A DNA stretch of 64,000 bases. Source: Bombyx mori (Eukaryota; Arthropoda; Insecta; Lepidoptera; Bombycidae). Both the position numbers and the translations under genes were made by a program. A model generated the notes under the pieces. The model saw only the letters and a list, made by a program, of their open reading frames with translations. It was not told the DNA's origin and searched no databases. Positions 34,085 through 44,819 of this stretch are shown piece by piece (positions within the stretch are counted from its first letter, which is position 1; each line of letters begins with the position of its first letter). Location of the stretch: assembly GCF_030269925.1 (NCBI RefSeq), contig NC_085108.1:5766001-5830000 (forward strand), written 5' to 3'.

Positions 34085-34225
34085 TTCTACTCGAAGGGAA
34101 ACATCGAACGGATCACCTGAAGCGAAGCGGAAGAAGTGAATTGCGAATTGTAAAGTTCCTTATGTATTTCCTAAGTGTTAAATAGAGTTTTAATTTGTAC
34201 TTCGGTGAAAGTTTTATTTTGGTAT
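34085..34225 (+). repeat. Second copy of the 1.4-kb LTR-like repeat, 3' half
   Basis: Shares TCTACTCGAAG, CGGATCACCTGAAGCGAAGC and a TTTTAATTTGTAC stretch with 1330-1445, then diverges. Confidence 0.4.
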
Positions 34226-34683
34226 CCACTTTATCATTGAATTACAAAAAAAATACATTATATAAGTAGGTACTTATAATAGAACATATGTTTAAAATTA
34301 GATCCGCTGCGCTATTTCTATATTCACAAACACAATGACAAATATAGATTAAGGAATTAAAAAATTCAAAAAATACGATTTCACAGTTTAAAAAAAGAAA
34401 AAAAAAATCGAAACGCGGTACGCCTGCGCGATTTCCCGCCACAAACTAATACACGATGGCGGGCAACGTCTACGGAATTGGTAGCCGTGATATATTACGG
34501 GTATGATTTTTTAATTAAGATTCTAAATGAGTGTGCGTCCAAATGTGCACGAACCGAAGAATGCATTAAAACGGGTCAATGGATAAATAATTGAACTGTT
34601 ATTTTGCGTCGAATGCGCACGCTATAACTCTGAACATAGGTTATTTAAAAAAAAAACATTTATTTGTTAGTTGAGTAAACAAA
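34226..34683. other. No gene seen
   Basis: AT-rich with one GC-richer spot (34410-34480). Confidence 0.5.
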
Positions 34684-34805
34684 CTCTTAGCCAAGTGGTC
34701 TTAAGGGCATGAAGCATGAGGTCTAAATCTCAATTCTGTAGGGTGACGACCATCCCACTCTTAAAACTGGAACGCATTACTGCAGTGCGGCAGGATGTCG
34801 TGAAT
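34684..34805 (+). mobile_element. Decayed SINE, tRNA-like start
   Basis: CTTAGCCAAGTGGTCTTAAGG...TCTAAATCTCAATTC resembles a tRNA-like head. AACGCATTACTGCAGTGCGG recalls the SINE-B core reversed. Confidence 0.35.
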
Positions 34806-34882
34806 CTGGGTAGGTTAGTAACTTTAAACTAGTTTACTACTATGTTTTATACTGTCGATGATTTTTTAATTCTATATACATA

Positions 34883-35116
34883 CTAGCTGTACCCGTCCGC
34901 TTCGCTGGGCATTTAAAATCACCCCCACAAATATTCTCATCATTAACGCCCCCGCAACTGGTGTAGGGAGTCCAACACTCATATAAATATTAGCCTATCC
35001 AGTAAGTACATGTATTTTCTATATGTATACCAAGTTTCAAGTCAATCGGACGCACGGTTCAGTAGATATAACGGAAAATCCGTAAAAACCACTGTAGTTT
35101 TATATATTGGTATAGA
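34883..35116 (-). mobile_element. Helitron, GGACGGGTACAGCTAG family
   Basis: Minus start TCTATACCAATATATAAAAC, end GCGAAGCGGACGGGTACAGC-TAG, between A and T. Confidence 0.85.
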
Positions 35117-35778
35117 TATAGGTTATCAATGACATAGTACGCAAGATACCAACAGTCACCTAAAATTATACATAGAAGGTTCCATAGCTCCTGACCGTCC
35201 GTCTCTAATGGAATGTCCTTCCCCCTTTGTCCCGCGCGATGAAACCGTAAAAACCGATGTAAGTAAGAAATATTTTCTGACCGAGCCTGCCTGCAAGTGA
35301 ACGGTTTGTCGTTATTATATCTTCAATATTTATTGTTTACTTGGTACCTTTTAAACGAGGCATCGCTCGTTGCAAATAAAAGAAAAAGAAATATAGCCTC
35401 GGGAACAGTTATTTTTCTAGATAAGGTAAGACGTGTAGGCGTAACAAACAAACTTTCGCATTTATTCATAACTTTAAGTATAGTATGGATGTTTGTGATA
35501 TTTCATTGAAGCTCTCTTTTATTGTTGAGCGCCTACCTACAATATTTCTTTTTATTAAACACTTTTAAATAATAATAAAAAGCACAGAACTATATAAATT
35601 ATATTGATGCAAACTTCGTGATTTGTCAACAGACTGGGTAATAGTGAGTTCTCGCGTGCGACACGCTATCATACGTGGACCCGGACAGGTGCGCGACAAA
35701 GTAACAGTGACGATCAAACCAAGACAATAGGTATAGAAGGGAACCGTCATTAGATACCAAACAAGACCTTCTGTCAAT
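35117..35778. other. No gene seen
   Basis: Mixed composition; the 70-codon ORF at 35297 has no recognised family. Confidence 0.45.
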
Positions 35779-35876
35779 TCCCACAGACACAGCCCACTGA
35801 GTTTCTCGCCGGATCTTCTCAGTGGGTCGCGTTTCCGATCCGGTGGTAGATTCTGCGAAGCACTGCTCTTGCTTTC
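35779..35876 (+). mobile_element. Bm1 central fragment
   Basis: CACAGACACAGCCCACTGAG to GCACTGCTCTTGCT, joined to LINE-C. Confidence 0.85.
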
Positions 35877-35958
35877 CAAGACTCGTTTGAAGAAGGACAC
35901 GTCATAGCGCCCTTGAAAAATCGTGTGCAGTGGCGATTATTCCAGAGTCGAAGTTACA
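35874..35958 (-). mobile_element. LINE-C fragment
   Basis: CTCGTTTGAAGAAGGACACGTCATAGCG is the reversed SFFKR coding stretch. Confidence 0.6.
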
Positions 35959-36066
35959 TGATAAAATGTTAAAACGTATTTTTGTTGGTGTCATTTTTGT
36001 TTTTCGCTGTATGTTAAGGTCTTAAAACATTCCACAATAGGATCGATTGTGCGACGGCGTCGTATT

Positions 36067-36227
36067 TAGCCCACTGAGTTTCTCGCTGGATCTTCTCAGT
36101 GGGTCGCGTTTCCGATCCGGTGGTAGATTCTGCGTCGTCAGGTTTGAGCCCCGTGAGCTCATCTACTAGTTAAGGCGACGTTGATATAGCCTCTCAAGGC
36201 TATCAGCATAGGTAGGAAAAAAAAAAA
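36067..36227 (+). mobile_element. Bm1 with internal deletion
   Basis: GATTCTGCG is joined straight to TCGTCAGGTTTGAGCC, losing the GAAGCACTGCTCTTGC part; intact tail. Confidence 0.88.
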
Positions 36228-36559
36228 CTGTCAATATTCCAAATGTCAAGTAAGTAAGACGGCAGGGTGAAGATTTTGTCTTTCGGTAAGTAATCCATTC
36301 ATGATGTTTAGAAACATTTCATAACAATAAAATGTGACGTCATTTGTTTTAAAGGCCACAGTCGATAGTTTTCGTGGTCACCTAGTCGCCAGGATGCACG
36401 GAGCCAACTACCGTCTAATTTCTAAAATACTTATCGAATGTTTTTTACCATGAATATGAATTCAACAGTTTTTAACAGTGTTCGCAAGCGTCACCACATA
36501 CAGTTTTGCTATTTGAAGCTTTTTTTTTCTACTTTAACACCTGCGATCAGTCGCCAAGA

Positions 36560-36935
36560 CTATAATCAGGTGAGTTGCGAGAGGTTATGGTTTGGAGGGG
36601 CAGAGCTCCGTCTCGCCTTAGTAGGGTACCACGTCGGCTCTCTTGAGTCTTCTAATCGGGTTTGGCTGCAATAGTAAGCTGGACAACGGGTTTGGGTGAG
36701 ATGTCAAGCGGTTCTTATAGTTGGCTGAGTATCGTTTAACTTCATCCAAGATGGTTGGGCTTTCGAGATACTCGTGGATTCCCGAATTTCGAGTATACCA
36801 AGGCGCCGACGAGAGTACCCTCAGGATACTGTTTTGAGCTCTCTGGAGGCACATAATGTTGGATTTGCTGGCTGTCGACCACAGTTGGATTCCATACGTC
36901 CAGATCGGTTTTATTATTGAACAATACACCCTTAT
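36560..36935 (-). mobile_element. Jockey-like non-LTR retrotransposon C-terminus
   Basis: Minus frame: IKPIWTYGIQLWSTASKSNI, LQRAQNSILRVLSSAPWY, SGIHEYLESPT, HPNPLSSLL, RRLKRADVVPY and stop. This is the region after the reverse transcriptase in Jockey-clade ORF2. It is 5'-truncated near 36935. Confidence 0.88.
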
Positions 36936-37659
36936 TTAAAGTTAAAGCTAATTTTTTTTATGATTTTTAAAACACGCCACAACCTTAGCATACGTTCAAC
37001 GGAAATAGCTACAGTCTTAATTGCACGCGTCTGGAAGTTCAGTTAATTTAATCAAGTTGCAATTGAAGGAATACATTAAGTAAACCTCTAACGCAATGAT
37101 CATGATTAAAACCAATGAAACTTACAATTGCCGCTTGCTTTGTTTCTGAATGTATCTTGAATCCCACGCCCGGACTGCGGCAGTGGCGCGGTATTTTGTG
37201 CCTTAACGCAATTGTACACAAGTTCAATTTTAGGTTCGTATTGTAATCCGATATCCCCACCATTCGTCTGTAGTATTATATTATAGTGTAATAGTATTGT
37301 TTCGTAATTAAAGGGTAAAATTAAACAATAGGGCGAAATAAGAAGTGGGTCAGAAACTTCGGAGAATGAACTGAAATTGCCAACGCAATAACTTTACCTA
37401 ACATGTTACGGATAGTAAGAGGTACCACGAGAAGAATACTATTTAGAAGTTATTTTATAGTATTGCTATTCCTCTTTATGTTGAGCAAACACATATAGGT
37501 AGGTTTGTGAACCTTCACGGAACCGGCAACACCACCTAATTTCCCAATTTAAAACCAACTGACGCACGAGGTCAACGGACTTGTGCGACGCGGAGGAGCC
37601 CCGGCAATTACCTTTCTAATACATTGCGTGTTTAAGAAATGCATGACCAGTACTTGAAT
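36936..37659. other. No gene seen
   Basis: AT-rich; short ORFs only. Confidence 0.5.
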
Positions 37660-37906
37660 TGTTTTTTTTTTTTTTATTACTTAGATGGGTGGTCGAAGTC
37701 ACAGCCCACCTGGTGTTAAGTGGTTACTGGAGCCCATAGACATCCACAACGTAAATGCGCCACCCACCTTGAGATATAAGCTCTAAGGTCTCAAGTATAG
37801 TTACAACGGCTGCCCCACCCCTCACACCGAAACGTATTACTGCTTCACGGCAGAAATAGGCAGGGTGGTGGTACCCACCCGCCCGGACTCACAAGAGGTC
37901 CTACCA
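37660..37906 (-). mobile_element. SINE-B copy
   Basis: Complete module with long T-run tail; head ends GAGGTCCTACCA. Confidence 0.9.
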
Positions 37907-38322
37907 TAAAAATTATTTACATAATTATACTTATTATGCTAATTAATATTGTTTAAGATTTGATTTTGCAGATAGCCCTCTTGCATCATTATGTTATGAT
38001 TCACCCAGATATTTATGTGTTTATTTAATCCCTATTTTATCTTGTGTTCTTAACCTTTTATGTTGATCATTGAGCTAAACATGTTTAGTCTAATCTGTTT
38101 CATTAAGATAATAAATATTGTTTAGTAAATATCTCCACTGGAATTTTAATGTTAATTCTCGATCATCTCTATTTTTGTCATATATTATTGGATTATGAGG
38201 TCCAGATTTGCATCAGCCATTGTCTCTGTCAAAGACATTCAGTATTTTGTGTTGAAAATTCGTAGTTTGAATGCCATAAATTGTTTTGGCACAGAAAGGC
38301 AGAGCAACTTCACTTTCTTTTT
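37907..38322. other. No gene seen
   Basis: AT-rich. Confidence 0.55.
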
Positions 38323-38505
38323 ATCCTACCTATGCTGATAACCTTGAGAGGCTATTTCAGCTTCACTCTAATATGTAGGTAAGCTCACGGGGCTCAAACT
38401 GGGTATGTTGCTAACACTGGCCCTAGCAAGAGCAGTGCTTCGCAGAATCTTACCGGATCTCAAACACAACCCACTGAGAAAATCTGACTAGAAACTCAGT
38501 GGGGG
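38323..38505 (-). mobile_element. Bm1 3' half
   Basis: TATCCTACCTATGCTGATAACC to TAGAAACTCAGTGGG, diverged. Confidence 0.87.
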
Positions 38506-39333
38506 ACTTCAGTGGAACACTTACCATGATATGGGTGCCACTATCCTCGTTATTGTTTATTTGAAGGTCAAGATAGCATTATTAAATTACTATCAAATCA
38601 AAACTCTTGTCTCCAATTTTTATTTACAGGCTGTATTTTATCTGTACCTTTATATTGTACTTGTGTATTTTATGGTCAATAAATAATTTCTATTTAGAAT
38701 GAAATTATGCAAACATATATGATATCCTTGAACAAATTTCATATAGACAATTAAGACTACTAAGGGTAAATCTTTTTGTTATTATTCTGAAGTTATGAGC
38801 ATTTTACAGGACTACTTATCTCACTGACTGAAAATTTTATAAATATCGTCACCTTCTAGTTTCAGTGTTCTTTTAAGTATTATTTTATATTATTACTATA
38901 TTATCATACTATTAAGCATATTAACTCATAATATATTGAGCAACATACAGCAACATTCTAGATTACAGTGACATCCTAGTTTTTTTTTTAATAGCTATAG
39001 TTTTCCAAGTAAACAAGTTATATTAGCAATAATTGTTTATAAAATGTTTTCTGTCAGCTTTAATCAAATTGTCAACAATCCTATAATAATTTTAAAATTT
39101 TAATTTTTTTTTTAATTCTATGGCAGTTAGATTTTAAGAGAAATTTAAGATTTTCAATGAACTAATGCTTTGTTAGCGTATTGGTAAAACAAACCATTTT
39201 AAGACACCACACTGGTGACTAATAGTTATTATTTATTTAGTCTCTTAGCATTATGCAACAATAAATATACACTTGTATGTGCAGTAATATTTTATATTCA
39301 TACAAAAGTATAACTATTATAATTTTAATACAC

Positions 39334-39516
39334 TTATGAATACACAAATTCGGAATTTTCGCATGGATAATACAATATCCCTTTTAAAAAGTTTTTATAT
39401 GAGATTTTGCAGTCTATTTTTTTTTTGCAAGCACAAGTTTCAAGTAATAAAAACGCAAAGAAGATAATAACAAAACGAGATATAAGCTTTACGAAATATG
39501 AAAGCACACCGGACAA
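39334..39516 (-). CDS. Small ORF with a hydrophobic segment, unproven
   Basis: Sixty codons with a membrane-like stretch (VIIFFAFLLLETCA, residues about 16-29) followed by Lys/Cys-rich residues. It lies in a repeat-poor stretch. No family resemblance was recognised, and AT-rich DNA often gives hydrophobic ORFs. Confidence 0.12.
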   Translation of the reverse strand: MSGVLSYFVKLISRFVIIFFAFLLLETCACKKKIDCKISYKNFLKGILYYPCENSEFVYS

Positions 39517-39633
39517 ATTATACGTTTCTACTTGAGACAGAATATACTTAGCAAAATATTTAAATTTTAATCGAAGGATTTTTTTTATTCGGACACTTAC
39601 CAGACAAGCGTAGGTTTTAGTCCGTCACGGCAC

Positions 39634-39643
39634 CATGAGCAAA
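39634..39643 (+). CDS. Weak candidate start exon (Met-Ser-Lys then donor)
   Basis: CACC-ATG-AGC-AAA-G is followed directly by GTAAGA, as in genes whose first intron splits the start region. The preceding bases are GC-richer than the surrounding repeat-poor DNA (38.5-40.8 kb). No downstream exon was identified, and an opposite-strand donor lies at 39600. Confidence 0.18.
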
Positions 39644-40781
39644 GGTAAGAATAGCGCACAATGTTAAATTATAAAGTTCAGTAAATTTGCAGTCTTAGCG
39701 TAAAATTCAAATCTTATTAAATTGAATTATTAACCGCTCAACAATTTAATTGTTTACGCACACCCGATCACAATACATCACATCACACTACACTTGTCAA
39801 TTGTTGTCATTGCGTTCTGTTAATCTGTGACTTGTGATCTGTGGTTGTCATCTCACAAGATCTTTACTCATCTTGTCATTGTCCCCTTTGCGGATTTCAA
39901 AGACTACACTTTAACTGTAAACGTCGAATCACCAAGTTAATCAAAATCTTGGGAACCGTGAAGAGCGATACTGTGTGAATTCTTTTATTAAGCCTTATTA
40001 ATTCATTTTCTTGTTTGTTTCTTCACGCTTGAACATATAGCAAGGCAACAATTACCGTCAACTTTTTGACAACCTAAATAAATGTTTAGGAGTAAATAGT
40101 ATGTAGTAAGAGAACATTTTCTCAGTTGTTCCTAAAATTCTAAATTGTCACCATTATCTTGCGAGGATTTTTGGGAGTAAATGAAACCCTAAAAAGTCGA
40201 GTTGCCACTAGCCGTGTTCACATTTCAAGAGGTAGGCTTATAATTTTTGGAGGGAGGTGAAGAATATTGGTTTCTTTTCAACATGTATGGACAGAATTTC
40301 GATTATTTGATACCAGATGAGCTCTACAAGATCGTTTGTTCATCCACTTTAAGAAAACATTATTTAACTGTTTAAAACGAAACGCTTATAACTAAGGTAT
40401 GTTTGCTTGTATGTAGTAAAAGTCCAATTTAAATATCATATTAAATATAATTTATTTATAATTGTACATTTTATTATTGCTTTATAATAAGAATTAATAA
40501 TATAAACTGAAATATTGTTTTTAACTAATCTAAAGGGAAGTGCTTAGGAATGACAAGAAATACAGTTATATTAAAATAGTCATCATATTACCATGTCATG
40601 GCCATTTTATTGAACGTTATTAATTTTTTAAAGTTAACGTTATTAACTTTAACGACTTTCACGTGTGACAATGTCCAAGACGTGTTTCAGTGTGTTAACT
40701 TCATCACCAAAATTACCTCCGCTTATATTTAAGTCCATACACGCATCTATTGTGGGATGTTATTCATGACCAGTGTGATTA

Positions 40782-41693
40782 GTGCGAGTTTTTTAACGTT
40801 CTCGATGGCGTAAAAGTTAGCTTATATCTTATTATTATATATCTTTAAACGAGCAATTCTTGTATATAAATATATGTGTATAATCTGAATCTCGGAAACG
40901 GCTCAAACGATTTTCATAAAATTTAGTATACAGGGGATTTCGGGGGCGATAAATCGATCTAGCTACGATTTATTAAAGTGTTGTTTTATTCGTGTTTTCA
41001 ATAATCAACTTTATCGATAATTTTGATTTTTTCTTTAATTAACCAGTTAAATTTTTGACGTGGCAACGTCTTATAATTCGATCGAGCTGGCTGCACGCAC
41101 GAAAAAACATGACTCATGCGGCGTTACCTCGCTCTGAGGCGTTCCATTTAAGGCTTGAAGTGCAAGCGAGAGCGCGCAACGAGCGACAAAGAGGCACAAT
41201 CGGACTCCGCGTTCGGCAGCGTTTGACATCTGTCTCTCTCCTACTTGAGTGAGCGATGCATCCGCGTGGACAGCTGCTATACAATAATACATTTACATGT
41301 TTTCGTCAAGTATGAAGTTCAGTGAAAAGTGAATGTGGTGTCAATTGTCCATACAAAATATCTATCAAACAAATAAAATTAAAATTTTCTTTTGAAAAAT
41401 GAAACCATTCCATAATATTTTCTTATGACGTCACGTTCAACTATCGTCAGTAAACCGACTTTACAGACAACCGATTTTTTTTATTATTCTGTCGGTAAGA
41501 TCGAAGAATATTATTCATATTTCATCATTTCATCAATATGTAATTCGTATTTAAATATAATTTCTAAAAAACATAATTTATCGGTCATCCACTTGTTTGT
41601 CGTTTGCGTACGTTTGCCGCTAGGGGCGCTGTTCCAACTGCATACAAAATTGAGTTAACTTTTACGCTATCGAGAACGTTAATAAACTCGCAC
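40782..41693. mobile_element. Foldback MITE, 912-bp copy with inserts
   Basis: Ends GTGCGAGTTTTTTAACGTTC and GAACGTTAATAAACTCGCAC with inner GCGTAAAAGTTAG/TTAACTTTTACGC. It contains a Helitron piece (40842-41020) and a GC-rich segment (41070-41280). Confidence 0.8.
40842..41020 (+). mobile_element. Helitron 5' portion nested in the MITE
   Basis: Matches 13119-13300 closely from TCTTTAAACGAGCAATTC on. Confidence 0.6.
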
Positions 41694-41849
41694 TAAGCAC
41701 ACAGGTACAAAGGCACGAGCGATACCGCCAGACTCATGTCACGGATACTCAACGAACCGAAATATACCGGGACACGTTCAAAATTACATAAATAACCACA
41801 CTCTGCGCCTCCATTACGAATATTTTAGATTTTAATTGTCAACACTTTA

Positions 41850-42074
41850 TTTATTTTCTTAGATGGGTGGACGAGTCACAGTTTACCTGGTTTTAAGTGG
41901 TTACTGGAGCCCATTGACATCTACAACGTAATTGCTCCACCTACATTGAGATATAAGTTCTAAGGTCTCAGTATAGTTACAACGGCTGCCCCACCCTTCA
42001 AACCGAAACGCATTACTGCTTCACGTTAAAACTAGGCACGTGCCTACTCCGTGCGGACTCACAAGAGTTTTAAT
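41850..42074 (-). mobile_element. SINE-B copy, decayed head
   Basis: Good 3' part; the head region (GGCACGTGCCTACTCCGTGC) has small deletions. Confidence 0.85.
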
Positions 42075-42396
42075 GCTAATCAAGTATCATTTTCCTTTGA
42101 ATATCCACGGGAAAGGATGTGTTTTTTCCGATCGTAACCACGAAAAAACGGCAGAGCTTACGAAACTTGCGTTATATTGTAATAATAAAATAAACGCCAA
42201 ATTATAATCGTAAGTTATAATTACTTTTAAGACTCCCTAAAACCCAAGAAAATCCCATTTATTTTAAACAATCTTTTAAAGTTCTTTTATTCACTCAGCG
42301 TAGCGTAATTGTGAGCAAGCGAATGGGAATGAACGTTACTGAATGCCTTTTTTAATAGCTCTTTATTAATTTACAATCTGTGTAAATATAATTGTA

Positions 42397-42713
42397 CTAG
42401 CTTTTGTCCGCGACTCCGTCCGCGTGGAATAATTACTTTGGCATAACGCAAAATTTTACCCCCCACTTAATTTACGTAGAAAGTGAAAAAAAAATTGAAT
42501 TATAGAATGTTAAGGAGCTATTTAAACCACTATTTTGAAACATTCTTTATTGGTGTTTCACTTGTATTTGTTTTACCGTGATGTTATATAGCCTATAGCC
42601 TTCCCCAATAAATGGGCTATCTAAGCACTGAAGGAATTTTTCAAATCGGACCAGTAGTTCCTGAGATTAGCGCGTTCAAACAAACAAAGTCTTCAGCTTT
42701 ATAATATTTATAA
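42397..42713 (-). mobile_element. Helitron, GTCGCGGACAAAAGCTAG family
   Basis: CTAG then (plus strand) CTTTTGTCCGCGACTCCGTC, and GATTAGCGCGTTCAAACAAA near the other end, a well-known lepidopteran Helitron pattern. Confidence 0.75.
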
Positions 42714-42809
42714 TTATACCTTTACTTAGTATACCTTTTGTGAAAAGATGACAGAAGTTAGTTCGAAAATTATCTAACTAAAATCCTGACTACGATTCTG
42801 GGTATAGGG

Positions 42810-43540
42810 AGAGTACAAAGAACGATCTCTCCATCTCCCTCGCACCCCCTGAATTCGAACATCGATTACGTCACAATGCGGTGCTTTATTTTTAAAGGGA
42901 TTTTATGATCTGGTAACTAAGACCTTTAAGGTCAAGTCTTATTTTAATTTTAATGAAAGATTTTTTATATGAAAAATGATATAATGAAATGAAATTGATT
43001 AATATGAAACATGGCATGAAATGAAATAAAATGAAACGAGACGAGATGAAATATAATCTCAGTAAAATGGTGGTCATTTACTGCGACTTTTTCAGTGGAC
43101 TTTTTGGAGGATCCCGAGAAGTTACGTTCAGCGGCTTTGTTTCATTTTCCCACATTTGTGCACTTTCACAGATACCAAACAGTTAATAAACCACCGTAAT
43201 TACACATTTAAACCTGAAGAAACACTAAATAGACAAAATAAAACAAATCACACAACTTCACTCCTCGCGTTCCCGCCAAAAAGCTCCAATGAGAAGTGCG
43301 GGCTTGCTTTTAAAACTACCCCACCGCATTTGTAAATTTTACGCTTACCCTTTACTAAGCGAATTTATTATCCGTCTATATATCGATTCTCGCCATCTCT
43401 CTCGCACGCCCGCGTTCGAACATCGATTACGTCATAATGTGGAGCGCGGGCTGGCTTTTTAAACTACCCTACGGAATTTGCAAATTTCCGTTTACCCTTT
43501 ACTAAGCGAATTTATTACTCCATCTATATATGGATTCGAT
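42810..43540. repeat. Degenerate tandem repeat interrupted by repeat X
   Basis: GAACATCGATTACGTCA-AATG recurs at 42857 and 43418. CTTACCCTTTACTAAGCGAATTTATTA recurs near 43350 and 43495. Spacing is about 150 bp. Confidence 0.75.
42890..43290 (+). repeat. Dispersed repeat X, copy 3
   Basis: From AGGGATTTTATGATCTGG to CGCCAAAAAGCTCCAATGA; sits inside the tandem repeat. Confidence 0.78.
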
Positions 43541-43768
43541 TTTTTTTTATAGCTTAGGCGGGTGGACGTGCTCACAGCCCACCTGATGTTAAGTGGTTAC
43601 TGGCAATGTAAATGCGCCACCCACCTTGAGATATAAGTTCTAAGATCTCAGTATAGTTACAACGGCTGCCCCGCCCTTCAAACCGAAACGCGTTACTGCT
43701 TCACGGCAGAAATAGGCGGGGCGGTGGTACCTACCCGCGCGGACTCACAAGCGGTCCTACCACCAGTA
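43541..43768 (-). mobile_element. SINE-B copy
   Basis: Complete apart from a short gap after GTTACTGG; GC-rich head variant (GGGGCGGTGGTACCTACCCG). Confidence 0.9.
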
Positions 43769-44056
43769 AATTTAGTAAATTATATAGGAATTCCGTCAAG
43801 ATATATATATTTTCTGTATGTGTTCAATGCAAAAATAGCATGAATGTTACCGCTAAGTTATTCATATAAACAAAAAATATTAAGTATAATGGCGTATTAA
43901 CGTGTTTTTGATAATATCATACACTGTGGTTATGTTATGTTTCTTGGGTCATGACGTCTAATACTGACGTATAAAATTATCTATTTATATCTAAATAATG
44001 AGAAAATAAAATCACCCATGTTCCACATCGTCCCGCTGGCAATTAATCGAATTCGG

Positions 44057-44172
44057 CTTTTTATTGTCTTATTACGCAGACGAGTCTAACGTCCAAGTTA
44101 TGATGAGCGTTAACCGTCGCCCATGGACTACGGCATCGTCAGGGACATAGCCAAACAGCTGTCGTACTTCAT
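44057..44172 (-). mobile_element. LINE-C 3' end, diverged
   Basis: CAGACGAGTCTAACG...CGTCGCCCATGGACTACGGC; just downstream of dym. Confidence 0.65.
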
Positions 44173-44235
44173 AAATTATCATTTTCATAAATTAACATTG
44201 CCAGCGTCTTTATAAGCGCAAATGATAGACGACAA

Positions 44236-44241
44236 TTTATT
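44236..44241 (-). terminator. Possible dym polyadenylation signal AATAAA
   Basis: AATAAA on the minus strand about 430 bases after the stop codon. An ATTAAA near 44453 is an alternative. Chance occurrence is common in DNA this AT-rich. Confidence 0.3.
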
Positions 44242-44669
44242 TACCACAATAGATTGTCAAAAAAAAATATCTTATCGACTATCGATAGATGAGTAAGACA
44301 CTAATTTTTAGATGAGTTTTAAAAGGCATTGCACTCGTTCGTGCTGCAATCGTTTCCGTAGTTATCGCATGAGGTTCGAGACATTATCGGTGGTCGTGTA
44401 GGTTTTTTCTTTCTTAAATCATTAATATACCAATACAGATAATTGTTTTTTTTTTAATAGTTTATATTACATTACTAAGCCATAAAAGTATTTTTAATTC
44501 ACTTTCGTGATCCGGGACATTTTCAGGAAATACTAGTTTCCGATTACGTCAGTGACATTAACTTTTCGAATTAGTTCAATCGTTCGTGTATAGATGGCGC
44601 TGCACGACGCGTGTTTTGTCAAAGCACTCTGTGGCACGTCCCAGAGCCCGTGACAGCGCGGGGCCCGGA

Positions 44670-44819
44670 TCAGACGAGCAGGTGGCGGAGCGCCCGGGCT
44701 CCGCCCTCGCTCGCCCAGTGCACGCCGCCGCAGCCGCTGATCAACCTCCACACGTACGGGCTGAAGAACTCTTCCGGTTTGTCCTCTTCCACGTAACGGA
44801 ACTTCAGGTCCGGAAACTT
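44670..44819 (-). CDS. dym: dym exon 15, last coding exon (residues 647-695 and stop)
   Basis: Acceptor [23 protein letters not shown] and [12 protein letters not shown] match human KFPELKFKYVEEE and PEEFFIPYVWSL. After that the residues ([12 protein letters not shown]...RHLLV, then TGA) no longer resemble the human tail and are unusually GC-rich. Confidence 0.92.
   Translation of the reverse strand, partial: KFPDLKFRYVEEDKPEEFFSPYVWRLISGCGGVHWASEGGARALRHLLV

Larger units (their letters stand above)
38506..40781. other. Largest repeat-poor stretch
   Basis: No mobile element recognised in about 2.3 kb. Contains the weak start-exon candidate at 39634 and the small ORF at 39334. Best place on the left side to look for transcript evidence. 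Confidence 0.5.
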
